Origin: Pseudomonas sp. HN11
Lineage (GTDB): Bacteria; Pseudomonadota; Gammaproteobacteria; Pseudomonadales; Pseudomonadaceae
Direction of reading: 5' to 3'
DNA: 64,000 nucleotides
Assembly: GCF_021390155.1 (NCBI RefSeq)
Contig: NZ_CP089985.1
Location: forward strand, 2,119,001 to 2,183,000
The translations under genes were made by a program, and so were the position numbers. Shown piece after piece: positions 46,277 through 54,792 of this stretch (its first letter is position 1; every line of letters starts with the position of its first letter). The notes below the pieces were generated by a model that worked only from the letters and a program-made list of their open reading frames with translations, was not told where the DNA came from and ran no database searches.

Positions 46277-47449
46277 CTACAGCTGGATCAGCCAACCCAC
46301 CAAAGGCACTATCATCAACGTACTCAACGCCATTGAGATTACATTGCCAATATACGGGTGAAAATGTGCGGGCAAGCGACCGGCAATCGCACAGGCCAGC
46401 GGCGGCGCGATCAGAGCCCCAAGCAGTGCACTTGAACCGATGACTGTCCAACTACCACCATGGGTCAACACAGCTGCCGGCACTACAGAAACCAGTGGAA
46501 CGTAGGTCGGAAACCATCCTCGTGTCATCCACTGTTTTCGCCAGATCACGACACCCAGAGCCGATGTCAGCGCCTGGGCGGCGAGCAGGTGCAAGACCAG
46601 GCCTGATCCATACGCCGGGCTGCTGGGGTTCAGCGCATAGGCCACCAACACACCTGCCAGCAATCCCAGGCTCGCGAGTTCGTTTCCGAAAAATGGCGCT
46701 TCGGAAAAATCCGCCAACACCCGACGCAGACTCCAGGCCATCCCGTAAGTGGGCGGTTTCGCGGATGCCGGCTTGGCGGGGGCTATGTAATCAGAACTGA
46801 CCAGCGCTGGTACTCGGCGGCACAGTACAAACGCAATGACGCTGCCGATTGCCATGCCCACCACGTTGCCGATCACTACGGGAAGACCCAGTGGAGCGCA
46901 TACGAAGTTCACGATCAGCAGGCACATAGGCGTCACCAGCAATGCGCCTAACACCGCACCGTTTACGGCAACTTTCCAGCCGCCGCCGAACATCAGCACC
47001 ATGGCTGCCGGTAACGAGACGAACGCTGCAAACGTCGGTTGCCACGTCTGTGCGGTGACGGTCCAGCCCCACAGTAAATTGCTCAGCATTAACCCCAGCA
47101 GTGAACTCGTGACCAGCCAAGGCCAAAGTCCCGTTCCATAGGAAATAGAAAATCCTTGCCAGGCTTTGCCGTGTTTGCTCGCCCACCATGCCAGGTAGGC
47201 GCCGCCTAACAAACCGAGTGATGCCAGTTCGTGCTTGTAGAAGGCGACTTCACTGATATCCCCGACTATCCACCGTAGCCAGGCAACAGGATGGGGCAAG
47301 CTTGCGACCATCTCCGTGTAGCCCGGCCAGGACCATTGGTTGCTGAGTGCCACCCAGAGCACCAGTACCACGCTGACTAACCCCAGCATCAGGACGGTGA
47401 GATCAGCCCTGGACCGGCTGGACCTCGTTTCGGTAATGAATGTTTTCAT
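46277..47449 (-). CDS. Unrecognised membrane protein with internal duplication
   Basis: 390 residues, about eleven helices. I do not recognise its family. Residues 57-210 and 239-385 are repeats of one another: SEVAFYKHELASLGLLGG against SEAPFFGNELASLGLLAG, PAAMVLMFGGGWKV against PAAVLTHGGSWTV, and VVIGNVVGMAIGS against PYIGNVISMALST. Each repeat has about five helices, preceded by one extra helix. This architecture suits a transporter. It is the last gene of the operon, 14 bases after the amidase, so import of the amine/amino acid or export of the product is a reasonable guess. Confidence 0.75.
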   Translation of the reverse strand: MKTFITETRSSRSRADLTVLMLGLVSVVLVLWVALSNQWSWPGYTEMVASLPHPVAWLRWIVGDISEVAFYKHELASLGLLGGAYLAWWASKHGKAWQGFSISYGTGLWPWLVTSSLLGLMLSNLLWGWTVTAQTWQPTFAAFVSLPAAMVLMFGGGWKVAVNGAVLGALLVTPMCLLIVNFVCAPLGLPVVIGNVVGMAIGSVIAFVLCRRVPALVSSDYIAPAKPASAKPPTYGMAWSLRRVLADFSEAPFFGNELASLGLLAGVLVAYALNPSSPAYGSGLVLHLLAAQALTSALGVVIWRKQWMTRGWFPTYVPLVSVVPAAVLTHGGSWTVIGSSALLGALIAPPLACAIAGRLPAHFHPYIGNVISMALSTLMIVPLVGWLIQL

Positions 47450-47463
47450 ATCCTGCCCTCCGA

Positions 47464-48351
47464 TCAGCGCGGAAGGGCAGGGTGTTGGCAGTAGCCGAGC
47501 ATTTGATCGTAGAGATCATTGCGTCGATCACGCTGCAGGTCATTGAGGCTGTTCCAGATTGGAGCGCTGCGGGCGCTGGTGATATCAATGTCGGCGAACA
47601 GGATTTCCTGACGATTGGCTGAAGCTACGGCGCCAATCGGCCAGCCGTTGGTTCCGGCAATCAACGAACATCCGAGGTAACGCGCTTCACGCTCTTCGCC
47701 GATGCGGCTGGCGGCAGCGATAAACACGTTATTGACGTGGGCGGCGGTCATCGTCAGGTACGACGCCATGCATTTGCCTGCCTCATCGAACAGCGGCGGT
47801 GGCGTCCACACCCAATTGTTCAGGCTGCAAATAATATCGGCGCCCTGCTGGCCGAGAATACGTGGCACCTCCGGGAACCAGATATCCCAACAAATCAGCA
47901 AGCCAATACGGCCTATCGGTGTTTCAAACACTGGAAACCCGGTATCACCAGGCGTGAACCAGAGTTTTTCCAGGTTCCATAGGTGCGCCTTGCGGTATTT
48001 GCCGATGAACCCATTGGGGCCTAGCAGCACAGCCGTATTGAACAACTGCATACCGTCTATTTCACACACGCCTGCCACCAGGTACACCTGATGCGTGCAG
48101 GCAAAATCCATCCACGCCTTCACACTTTCGCCGCCTGGAACCAGCTCGGCATGATCAAAAGCGTCCTGGCGACTGCTGAAGAAATACCCGCAATTGGTAA
48201 GCTCGGGCAGTACGATCAGGTTTGCTCCACCGTTTGCGGCTTCGGTCGCCAGTGCAAGACTTTGACGCAGATTGTTGGCTCGGTTGTTCATGCCAACCTG
48301 CGGGTCCAGTTGGACGACTGCTACGCGTGCGGGGCTTGCTGGTTCGCTCAT
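47464..48351 (-). CDS. Nitrilase-superfamily amidase (carbon-nitrogen hydrolase)
   Basis: 295 residues. Catalytic set Glu50 (VLPELTNCGY), Lys121 (YRKAHLWNLEK), Cys154 (LLICWDIWFPE) and the auxiliary Glu128. Loops around the active site suit an aliphatic amidase such as DavA (delta-aminovaleramidase) more than a nitrile hydrolase. Its upstream neighbour is an amino-acid 2-monooxygenase-like gene, whose product would be an amide, so it would yield the acid plus ammonia. AAGAGG precedes the ATG and is paired in the hairpin at 48360-48406. Confidence 0.88.
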   Translation of the reverse strand: MSEPASPARVAVVQLDPQVGMNNRANNLRQSLALATEAANGGANLIVLPELTNCGYFFSSRQDAFDHAELVPGGESVKAWMDFACTHQVYLVAGVCEIDGMQLFNTAVLLGPNGFIGKYRKAHLWNLEKLWFTPGDTGFPVFETPIGRIGLLICWDIWFPEVPRILGQQGADIICSLNNWVWTPPPLFDEAGKCMASYLTMTAAHVNNVFIAAASRIGEEREARYLGCSLIAGTNGWPIGAVASANRQEILFADIDITSARSAPIWNSLNDLQRDRRNDLYDQMLGYCQHPALPR

Positions 48352-48359
48352 GTCGGTGA

Positions 48360-48406
48360 CCTCTTATTGTTATACAACCGGGAATCGGTTGGGCGTTTAT
48401 AAGAGG
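48360..48406 (-). promoter_or_regulatory. Nested hairpin covering the amidase Shine-Dalgarno
   Basis: CCTCTTAT (48360-48367) pairs with ATAAGAGG (48399-48406) and, inside, CAACCG (48375-48380) pairs with CGGTTG (48386-48391). In the minus-strand transcript the outer stem contains AAGAGG, the amidase ribosome-binding site, so translation may be limited until the upstream gene is translated or the structure melts. Confidence 0.5.
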
Positions 48407-48463
48407 CGAGTAAATGTTTAATTGAAAGTCAGGTGATTCCCGTTGCGTTGTAGTCTCTTTCTT

Positions 48464-50413
48464 TTATGGTTCGGCTTTATAGGTTGGGTAGTCGTCCATA
48501 GTAAAACCCCCGTTGAAATCGGCTTGCGTTCTATTACAAATGTTTATCGCGGTATCGATTGCTCCCCTGAAGCAGGGCTCCGTCCAGCCCGCATCTACGG
48601 AAAAGGATTCACCGCAGAGGTACAAGCCTGACTTGTGAGAAAAGTCTCGATTGTATTTCAGTAGCTTCATGGCGTCGTAATAAGTACCTGCACGATAAAG
48701 CTTTGCGCAGCCAAGGGAATTTTTATCATTCATCCATCGTTGAACCACCGCGTGGTTACGACCGATATACGGTGATATTTTTTCTTTTATGTTGGTGGAT
48801 TTCAAAAGAATTCTGTCGAGGTCTTCGATGCATCTGTCAACGAGTTCTTCATCGGTGAACACCGATAGTTTGGTAGCGTCGTCTTCCCATGTGTAGCTGA
48901 GAAGGATGCAGTCGTAGGTATTGGCAGGGTGGTAGCGGTAGGTATATACATCATGAACCAAGCTATCCGTCACGATGGCTTGAAGGATTTTTTTATTGTG
49001 AGAGAGAAACGATTTTTTGAGTGGGGCGTAGACTTTACAGCTGGTTTCCCAGTGGGCCGTTTTATAGGCTTCTGTGACGTCAAATGGAAGGATCTCCTGG
49101 CTGAAATTTTCAATTGATATTTGTGTTTCGATCAGCCATGAGGGCAGTGTCATTACCACAGAATCGTAATCGATGAATTCTTTTTTGGTCTTTTCTTTTT
49201 GTGTGACGTTCCAGTCGAAATAGACCCGCAGTTTCCCGCTTTTTAGTTTTTTGATCCTGGTCACTGCACAGTTGGTCATGAAGCCTGAATGAGTTTTTAT
49301 GAGGTGCTCATATAGAGAATCATGTGTGTCTTCGGGTTTGATGAAGAGTAGGGATTCGGCCAGCGATCCAAGGCCGATGTAGTTTGGTTTGTTGAATGAC
49401 AGGCCTCTCGAATCAAAGGTCTCGGGATGATCCAAGTAAGGCGATTCCATCGGTGCGCCGTCCGCGTTTACGCGCCCGTGAATTAATTGCAGATGACTGC
49501 TGAACCCAAATAATGCCGTGCGCAGGGGATAAAGCGAACATACGTCATAGAATGCTCCCCAACTGCCATCACCAATACCGATGGAGTAGAAAACAGCGGA
49601 TTCCTATGCAGTCATGCCCATGCCACCGAAGTTTCCAGGGTCACTGGGTCGCCAGCTATCGATGCTTGGCATTTTCACCAAGTCGCGGAAGGAAATACCT
49701 TCATATTTTTTGACTATTGAATGCCACATGGCCTCCCAGTCTTCAGAGCCGTAATGTTCGGAGACGATCAACGTCATGCGCTCAGCGAAGGTTTTCCATT
49801 TTGCGAAAACGTTGCCCAGTGTTTGACCTGGAGGCGGTGTTTTTCCATCAGCGTTCTCCCAGATAAGCAGGGTGGGCTCGGTGCTGTTATCTATGCTGCC
49901 TTCGCGTAGAAATATACCTGTGGATCGGACCGCAGGGCTGCCTGGGTTGGGAAAGTCTGAATGGCGCAATTCGAACTCGTTGGCGTAATACGCCATAAGC
50001 GAACGTCCATCTTTAGGCGGTTCGTCTGATGTGTTGAAGAACGGCATTCTCATTGCGCCCATTTCGAAAGGCGGTCTGCCAACGGTGTTGGTATTGTTAT
50101 TCCCAAGAGCGGTGAGGTGCCTGCCGCCAATACGCTTTGATTTTTCAATTAACGTAATGTTTGTGAAGCCACACCTGTAAAGTTCACGTGCAGTTGTTAA
50201 TCCTGTAATCCCAGCGCCAATAATGCATATTTTATGATTCGGTTCTGTGGCTTTGGCAATTCCATTCACGTGCTCTACTAAAGCGCGATAGTCGAAACAC
50301 AAGTCGGGTGGGTTAGGAAACCTGGCTGCCCATTTGCTCTTGCTGGAGCGCTTTTTTCGATGAGGATGTTGGGCGGTATCTGCGGGGTAATTAAAGGTGG
50401 AACCGATGGTCAT
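48464..50413 (-). pseudogene. FAD amino-acid 2-monooxygenase-like gene with in-frame amber
   Basis: 650 codons in one frame, interrupted only by TAG at 49604-49606 (codon 270). FAD site IIGAGITGLTTARELYRCG (residue 62 on), EMGAMRMPFF with the substrate-carboxylate Arg122, ILLSYTWEDDATKL and the C-terminal GLYLCGESFSVDAGWTEPCF match tryptophan/lysine/phenylalanine 2-monooxygenases, which oxidise and decarboxylate an amino acid to an amide. Just after the stop the text SIGIGDGSWGAF continues the family fold. Base composition is visibly more AT-rich than the neighbours, suggesting acquired DNA. Annotated as a broken gene, though readthrough or sequencing error is possible. It heads the operon with the amidase and the membrane protein. 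Confidence 0.8.
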
Positions 50414-50423
50414 TCTGATATTC

Positions 50424-50453
50424 CCTGTTCAGAGTTAATGGACTCGGAACAGG
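50424..50453 (-). promoter_or_regulatory. Hairpin covering the oxidase Shine-Dalgarno
   Basis: CCTGTTC (50424-50430) pairs with GAACAGG (50447-50453), extended inside by GAGT with ACTC across one mismatch. In the transcript the downstream arm is GAACAGG and the ribosome-binding site AGGGA shares its last bases, so the start of the first gene is partly hidden. Confidence 0.5.
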
Positions 50454-50468
50454 ATGGCCGTGAGTGTT

Positions 50469-50489
50469 GCTAGCCAAAAATAGGCTAGC
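50469..50489. promoter_or_regulatory. Inverted repeat upstream of the oxidase operon
   Basis: GCTAGCC (50469-50475) and GGCTAGC (50483-50489) form a perfect stem around seven bases, 56 bases before the oxidase start. Could be an operator or a 5' leader hairpin. Confidence 0.4.
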
Positions 50490-50691
50490 GTTGGATTTTG
50501 GCACGGTAAATTCGTATTTTTTCGTAGGGGCAGTGCAAGCGATTAAAGGAACACCTGTTGCAACGCATTGATGAGCGTGTGCAAAAGGACCATCCTATGC
50601 ATCGCGGTCAGGGTTCTTGGCAACTGCTGCGTTGCGCGAACTTTCTGCATCAGGCAGCGCAAACAAACACTATGTATCCAACGGAATCGCT

Positions 50692-51036
50692 ATGAGCACC
50701 GAAGAACTCCAAATCACCGACATCCGCCCCGGCACCGGCAAAGCCGTGGTCAAGGGCGCGCTGATCACCACCCAATACACCGGTACCCTGGAAGACGGCA
50801 CGGTGTTCGATTCCTCCTGGGAGCGTGGCAAACCGTTCCAATGTGTGATCGGCACCGGGCGTGTGATCAAGGGCTGGGACCAGGGGTTGATGGGCATGCA
50901 GGTGGGCGGTGTGCGCACCCTGTTCGTGCCGGCGCATCTGGCCTATGGTGAGCGGTCGATGGGCGCGCATATCAAGCCCAACAGCAACCTGCGTTTTGAG
51001 ATTGAGTTGCTGGAAGTGCTGACGCGGGACGATTGA
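50692..51036 (+). CDS. FKBP-type peptidyl-prolyl cis-trans isomerase
   Basis: 114 residues, a single FKBP domain: KGALITTQYTGTLEDGTVFD, GRVIKGWDQGLMGMQVGGVR and AYGERSMGAHIKPNSNLRFE, with the aromatic and acidic pocket residues of the family. No signal peptide or chaperone insert, so a small cytoplasmic FKBP (FklB/FkpB-like). Start set at ATG 50692 with GGAA upstream. The GNAT gene follows six bases after its stop and is probably co-transcribed. Confidence 0.92.
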   Translation: MSTEELQITDIRPGTGKAVVKGALITTQYTGTLEDGTVFDSSWERGKPFQCVIGTGRVIKGWDQGLMGMQVGGVRTLFVPAHLAYGERSMGAHIKPNSNLRFEIELLEVLTRDD

Positions 51037-51041
51037 GGGCG

Positions 51042-51650
51042 ATGGACATGGAGGTTGATTCACACGGGTTGCCGGCGTGTTCCGTCGTGGGCATTCAGCT
51101 CGTTGAGCTGGGTGATCGCGATGAGGTCGAGTTGCAGCGGTTTTTTGAGCGGGCGCCGGATTACTTCATCGCGGTCAACGGCGAACCGGCCACTGCGACC
51201 GAAGCGTATGAGGAATTGCAGGGACAGTTGCCCGCAGGGTGGGCGTGCAGTCGGATGTACTGGCTGGGTTACCGCGATCTGGAAAACCAGCTGGTGGCGG
51301 TGGTGAACATTGCGGCGGACTTGCTGGCTGTTGGTGTTTGGCATATCGGGCTGTTGCTGGTGGATGCACGCTTGCATGGCACCGGGTTGGCGCAGCGGCT
51401 GCACGCGGATCTTGAGGCTTGGGCTGCGGGCAACGGCGCTCAATGGCTGCGTTTGACGGTAGTCATCAGCAATGCCAAGGCCGAACGTTTCTGGCCTAAG
51501 CTTGGCTATGTGCAGGTACGCACCCGCGAAGGGATCACGATGGGGCGTCAGGTGAACAGCGTATCGATTCAGGTCAAGGCCCTGACAGGTGGACAGGTGG
51601 GTGATTACCTGACGTTGGTGCCGCGAGATCAAGTGGATGCACCTTCCTGA
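51042..51650 (+). CDS. GNAT-family N-acetyltransferase
   Basis: 202 residues. The GNAT core lies at about 70-165: YWLGYRDLENQLVAVVNIAA, then GLLLVDARLHGTGLAQRLHA (acetyl-CoA loop, a Q/RxxGxG/A variant) and ISNAKAERFWPKLGYVQVRT (motif B). Substrate unknown. Two ATGs (51042 and 51048) compete; the GAGGG is three bases from the first and nine from the second, so the true start could be either. It lies directly behind the FKBP gene. Confidence 0.82.
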   Translation: MDMEVDSHGLPACSVVGIQLVELGDRDEVELQRFFERAPDYFIAVNGEPATATEAYEELQGQLPAGWACSRMYWLGYRDLENQLVAVVNIAADLLAVGVWHIGLLLVDARLHGTGLAQRLHADLEAWAAGNGAQWLRLTVVISNAKAERFWPKLGYVQVRTREGITMGRQVNSVSIQVKALTGGQVGDYLTLVPRDQVDAPS

Positions 51651-51951
51651 ACCCATCCTGAAGAATCTTCTTATTCACCATACGGAAACTTTCCTACGGT
51701 TTACTCTCGTTAAATCGGGGCGTAAGCTTCGCGCGTTTTCATCAATAGCGGAGACCCTCAGTGGGTACTTGTTCGAGTGACAGTAGTCGGCCGGTTCTGA
51801 TAACCGGCACAGGCTTGGCAAGGTAACGCGCATTTTTCCGATGCCGTTGTCTCGCCACTAATCGCGAGAAGCGGCATCCCGGCAGTGGCCAGTCCTGGCA
51901 CCTGCCCGAATCCCTCTCATCGACGCTGATCAGCACCCGGTTCATCTCGGG

Positions 51952-52008
51952 ATGCTACGGACGCGCCTGCCTTTTGCGGCGGGCGGGCCAAGCTGGCTGT
52001 GCCTATAA
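51952..52008 (+). CDS. Possible 18-codon leader peptide of mgtA
   Basis: ATG at 51952 to TAA at 52006-52008 encodes 18 residues (MLRTRLPFAAGGPSWLCL). It sits between the large leader hairpins and the terminator-like stem. Salmonella mgtA has a proline-rich leader peptide mgtL of similar size; here there are only two prolines and a weak CGGG upstream of the ATG, so this is speculative. Confidence 0.3.
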   Translation: MLRTRLPFAAGGPSWLCL

Positions 52009-52018
52009 AACGGGCGCG

Positions 52019-52050
52019 GTGCAGACGGCGGTACCTGCACGACGGTTTTT
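52019..52050 (+). terminator. Attenuator-like hairpin before mgtA
   Basis: GTGCAG (52019-52024) pairs with CTGCAC (52035-52040), followed six bases later by GGTTTTT ending at 52050, only 20 bases before the mgtA start. It could terminate transcription conditionally. Confidence 0.4.
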
Positions 52051-52070
52051 CCTGGCGCAGGAGTAACACC

Positions 52071-54776
52071 ATGAACTTGACTCTGTTGAAAGAGTTCTTT
52101 GCCGGCTTCCTGCGGACCCGGCACATCGCCCGGCATTTCCGCCGCCTGGCGATGCTCGATACCGTGACCGACGCCAGCGTCAGCCGCGAAGTGCCGCCGA
52201 CCCTGGCGCAAACCCTGGTGATCTCGGCCAACAGCAGTGCGCTACAGTTGCTCGGCACCCTGGGCAGCCATTCCGAGGGGTTGACCACTCAGGAAGCCGA
52301 TGCCCTGCGCGTGCAATACGGCCTCAACGAAGTCGAGCATGAGCAGCCGCTGCCATGGTGGGTGCACCAGTGGCACTGCTACAAAAACCCGTTCAACCTG
52401 CTGCTGACGTTGCTGGCGGTGATCTCCTGGCTGACCGAGGACATGAAGGCCGCCACGGTGATTTTCTCCATGGTGGTGTTGTCGACGTTGCTGCGTTTTT
52501 GGCAAGAGGCCAAGTCCAACAAGGCAGCCGATGCGCTGAAAGCCATGGTGAGCAACACCGCCACGGTGCTGCGCCGGGATGAGGCCAAGCGTATCGAACT
52601 GCCGATCAAGCAATTGGTGCCGGGCGACCTGATCGTGCTGTCCGCCGGTGACATGATCCCTGCCGATTGCCGTGTGCTCAGCGCCAAGGACCTGTTTGTC
52701 AGCCAGGCGGCGATGACCGGTGAATCGATGCCGGTGGAGAAGTTCGCCCAGCAGCAGGACGCCAGGACCCGCAACCCGCTGGATCTGGAGAACATCCTGT
52801 TCATGGGCACCAACGTGGTGTCCGGCGCGGCGACGGCGGTGATCCTGACCACCGGTAACAGCACCTATTTCGGCGCGCTGGCCCAGCGTGTGACCGCGAC
52901 TGATCGTGCGACCACCTCGTTCCAGCATGGCGTCAACAAGGTCAGTTGGTTGCTGATCCGCTTCATGTTCGTGATGGCGCCGCTGGTGCTGTTCATCAAC
53001 GGCTTCACCAAGGGTGACTGGACCGAAGCACTGTTGTTCGCGCTGTCGATTGCCGTGGGCCTGACCCCGGAAATGCTGCCGATGATCGTCACTTCCACCC
53101 TGGCCAAAGGCGCGGTGTTTCTGTCGCGTAAAAAAGTCATCGTCAAGCGTCTGGACGCGATCCAGAACTTCGGTGCCATGGACGTGCTGTGCACCGACAA
53201 GACCGGCACCCTGACCCAGGACAAAATTTTCCTGGCACGCCATGTGGACGTGTGGGGTGAAGAGTCCGATGACGTGCTGGAAATGGCCTACCTCAACAGC
53301 TACTACCAGACCGGCCTGAAAAACCTGCTGGACGTGGCGGTGCTGGAGCATGTGGAGGTGCATCGCGAGCTGAAAGTCGGCACGGCGTTCCAGAAGGTCG
53401 ATGAGATCCCGTTCGACTTCAACCGCCGCCGCATGTCCGTTGTAGTTGCCGAGCAAGGCCAGCCGCACCTGTTGATCTGCAAGGGCGCCGTGGAAGAGAT
53501 TCTGTCGGTGTGCAACAACGTGCGCCATGGCGACGTCAACGAAGCGCTGAGCGAAGACCTGCTGGCACGTATTCGTCAGGTGACTGCTGCGTTCAATGAA
53601 GAGGGGCTGCGCGTGGTCGCCGTGGCCGCGCAGCCGATGGCGCCGGGGCGCGATACCTACAGCCTGGCGGATGAGAACAACCTCACGCTGATCGGCTACG
53701 TCGCCTTCCTCGATCCACCGAAGGAAAGCACCGCGCCTGCACTAAAGGCGCTCAAAGCCCACGGCGTCGCCGTGAAAGTGCTGACCGGGGACAACGAACT
53801 GGTCACCGCCAAGATCTGCCGCGAAGTGGGCCTGGAGCAACAGGGCCTGCTGATGGGCAACGACATCGAGGACATGACCGATGCCGAGCTGGCCAAGGCC
53901 GTGGAAACCACTAATGTGTTCGCCAAGCTGACGCCCTCCCACAAGGAACGCATCGTGCGCCTGCTCAAGGCCAACGGGCATGTGGTCGGTTTCATGGGCG
54001 ACGGCATCAACGATGCGCCGGCGCTACGGACCGCCGATATCGGCATTTCGGTGGACAGCGCGGTGGATATCGCCAAGGAGGCCGCCGACATCATCCTGCT
54101 GGAAAAGAGCCTGATGATCCTGGAGGAGGGCTTGCTGGAAGGCCGGCGTACCTTCGCCAACATGCTCAAGTACATCAAGATGACCGCCAGCTCCAACTTC
54201 GGCAACGTGTTCTCGGTGCTGGTGGCCAGTGCGTTTATCCCGTTCCTGCCGATGCTGCCGATGCATTTGCTGGTGCAGAACCTGCTGTATGACATTTCGC
54301 AGATTGCGATTCCATTCGATAACGTCGACGCAGAAATGCTCAGCAAACCTCAACGCTGGCAGCCGGGAGATGTCGGCCGTTTCATGCTGTTTTTCGGGCC
54401 GATCAGTTCGATCTTTGACATCACCACGTTCGCACTCATGTGGTACGTCTTCGATGCCAACACTCCCGACCACCAGACCCTGTTCCAGTCCGGCTGGTTC
54501 GTGGTGGGGCTGCTGACCCAGACGCTGATCGTGCACATGATCCGCACTCCGAAAATCCCGTTCCTGCAAAGCCGTGCGGCAATGCCTTTGATGGTGATGA
54601 CCGGCGTGGTCATGGCGGTGGGGATCTTCCTGCCGATGGGGCCGCTGGCGCACTACTTCAAGTTGCAGGCGCTGCCGTCGCTGTACTTCGTATTCCTGCC
54701 GGTGATCCTGCTGGCGTACATGGCGCTGACCCAGGCGGTGAAGGGCTACTACATCCGTAAGTTTGGCTGGCAATGA
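52071..54776 (+). CDS. mgtA: P-type Mg2+-importing ATPase
   Basis: 901 residues (E. coli MgtA 898). P-type ATPase class IIIB signatures: TGESMPVEKF in the actuator domain, phosphorylated Asp in LCTDKTGTLTQDK, the nucleotide-domain segment ICKGAVEEILSVC and the hinge VVGFMGDGINDAPALR. Ten helices are expected, with the N-terminal stretch FLRTRHIARHFRRLAMLD unusually basic. It imports magnesium when scarce. The ATG at 52071 has GCAGGAG six bases upstream. mgtC follows 16 bases later in the same operon, and the long leader upstream probably senses Mg2+. Confidence 0.96.
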   Translation: MNLTLLKEFFAGFLRTRHIARHFRRLAMLDTVTDASVSREVPPTLAQTLVISANSSALQLLGTLGSHSEGLTTQEADALRVQYGLNEVEHEQPLPWWVHQWHCYKNPFNLLLTLLAVISWLTEDMKAATVIFSMVVLSTLLRFWQEAKSNKAADALKAMVSNTATVLRRDEAKRIELPIKQLVPGDLIVLSAGDMIPADCRVLSAKDLFVSQAAMTGESMPVEKFAQQQDARTRNPLDLENILFMGTNVVSGAATAVILTTGNSTYFGALAQRVTATDRATTSFQHGVNKVSWLLIRFMFVMAPLVLFINGFTKGDWTEALLFALSIAVGLTPEMLPMIVTSTLAKGAVFLSRKKVIVKRLDAIQNFGAMDVLCTDKTGTLTQDKIFLARHVDVWGEESDDVLEMAYLNSYYQTGLKNLLDVAVLEHVEVHRELKVGTAFQKVDEIPFDFNRRRMSVVVAEQGQPHLLICKGAVEEILSVCNNVRHGDVNEALSEDLLARIRQVTAAFNEEGLRVVAVAAQPMAPGRDTYSLADENNLTLIGYVAFLDPPKESTAPALKALKAHGVAVKVLTGDNELVTAKICREVGLEQQGLLMGNDIEDMTDAELAKAVETTNVFAKLTPSHKERIVRLLKANGHVVGFMGDGINDAPALRTADIGISVDSAVDIAKEAADIILLEKSLMILEEGLLEGRRTFANMLKYIKMTASSNFGNVFSVLVASAFIPFLPMLPMHLLVQNLLYDISQIAIPFDNVDAEMLSKPQRWQPGDVGRFMLFFGPISSIFDITTFALMWYVFDANTPDHQTLFQSGWFVVGLLTQTLIVHMIRTPKIPFLQSRAAMPLMVMTGVVMAVGIFLPMGPLAHYFKLQALPSLYFVFLPVILLAYMALTQAVKGYYIRKFGWQ

Positions 54777-54792
54777 ACAGGGAGGATGTCCT

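Larger units (their letters stand above)
51651..52070 (+). promoter_or_regulatory. Long structured leader of mgtA
   Basis: This 420-base region before mgtA is dense in hairpins. GCCGGTT (51790-51796) pairs with AACCGGC (51802-51808). GATGCCG (51840-51846) plus TCTCGC (51850-51855) pair with GCGAGA (51864-51869) plus CGGCATC (51872-51878). Farther down, GTGCAG (52019-52024) pairs with CTGCAC (52035-52040). A faint GGTTTA-N5-GTTAA near 51698 is a weak match to a PhoP box. A regulatory RNA leader for magnesium is likely, but the class is not one I can name. Confidence 0.55.

Noticed and set aside
49604..49606. Pyrrolysine or other recoding at the amber codon
   Set aside because: Pyrrolysine insertion is not known in Pseudomonas, and TAG serves as an ordinary stop at other genes here.
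51698..51714. PhoP-box-like GGTTTA-N5-GTTAA upstream of mgtA
   Set aside because: Second half-site and spacing fit poorly; kept only as a weak remark in the leader entry.
51742..51945. 67-codon minus-strand frame in the mgtA leader
   Set aside because: No ribosome-binding site or recognisable protein; the strong hairpins there are better explained as RNA structure.
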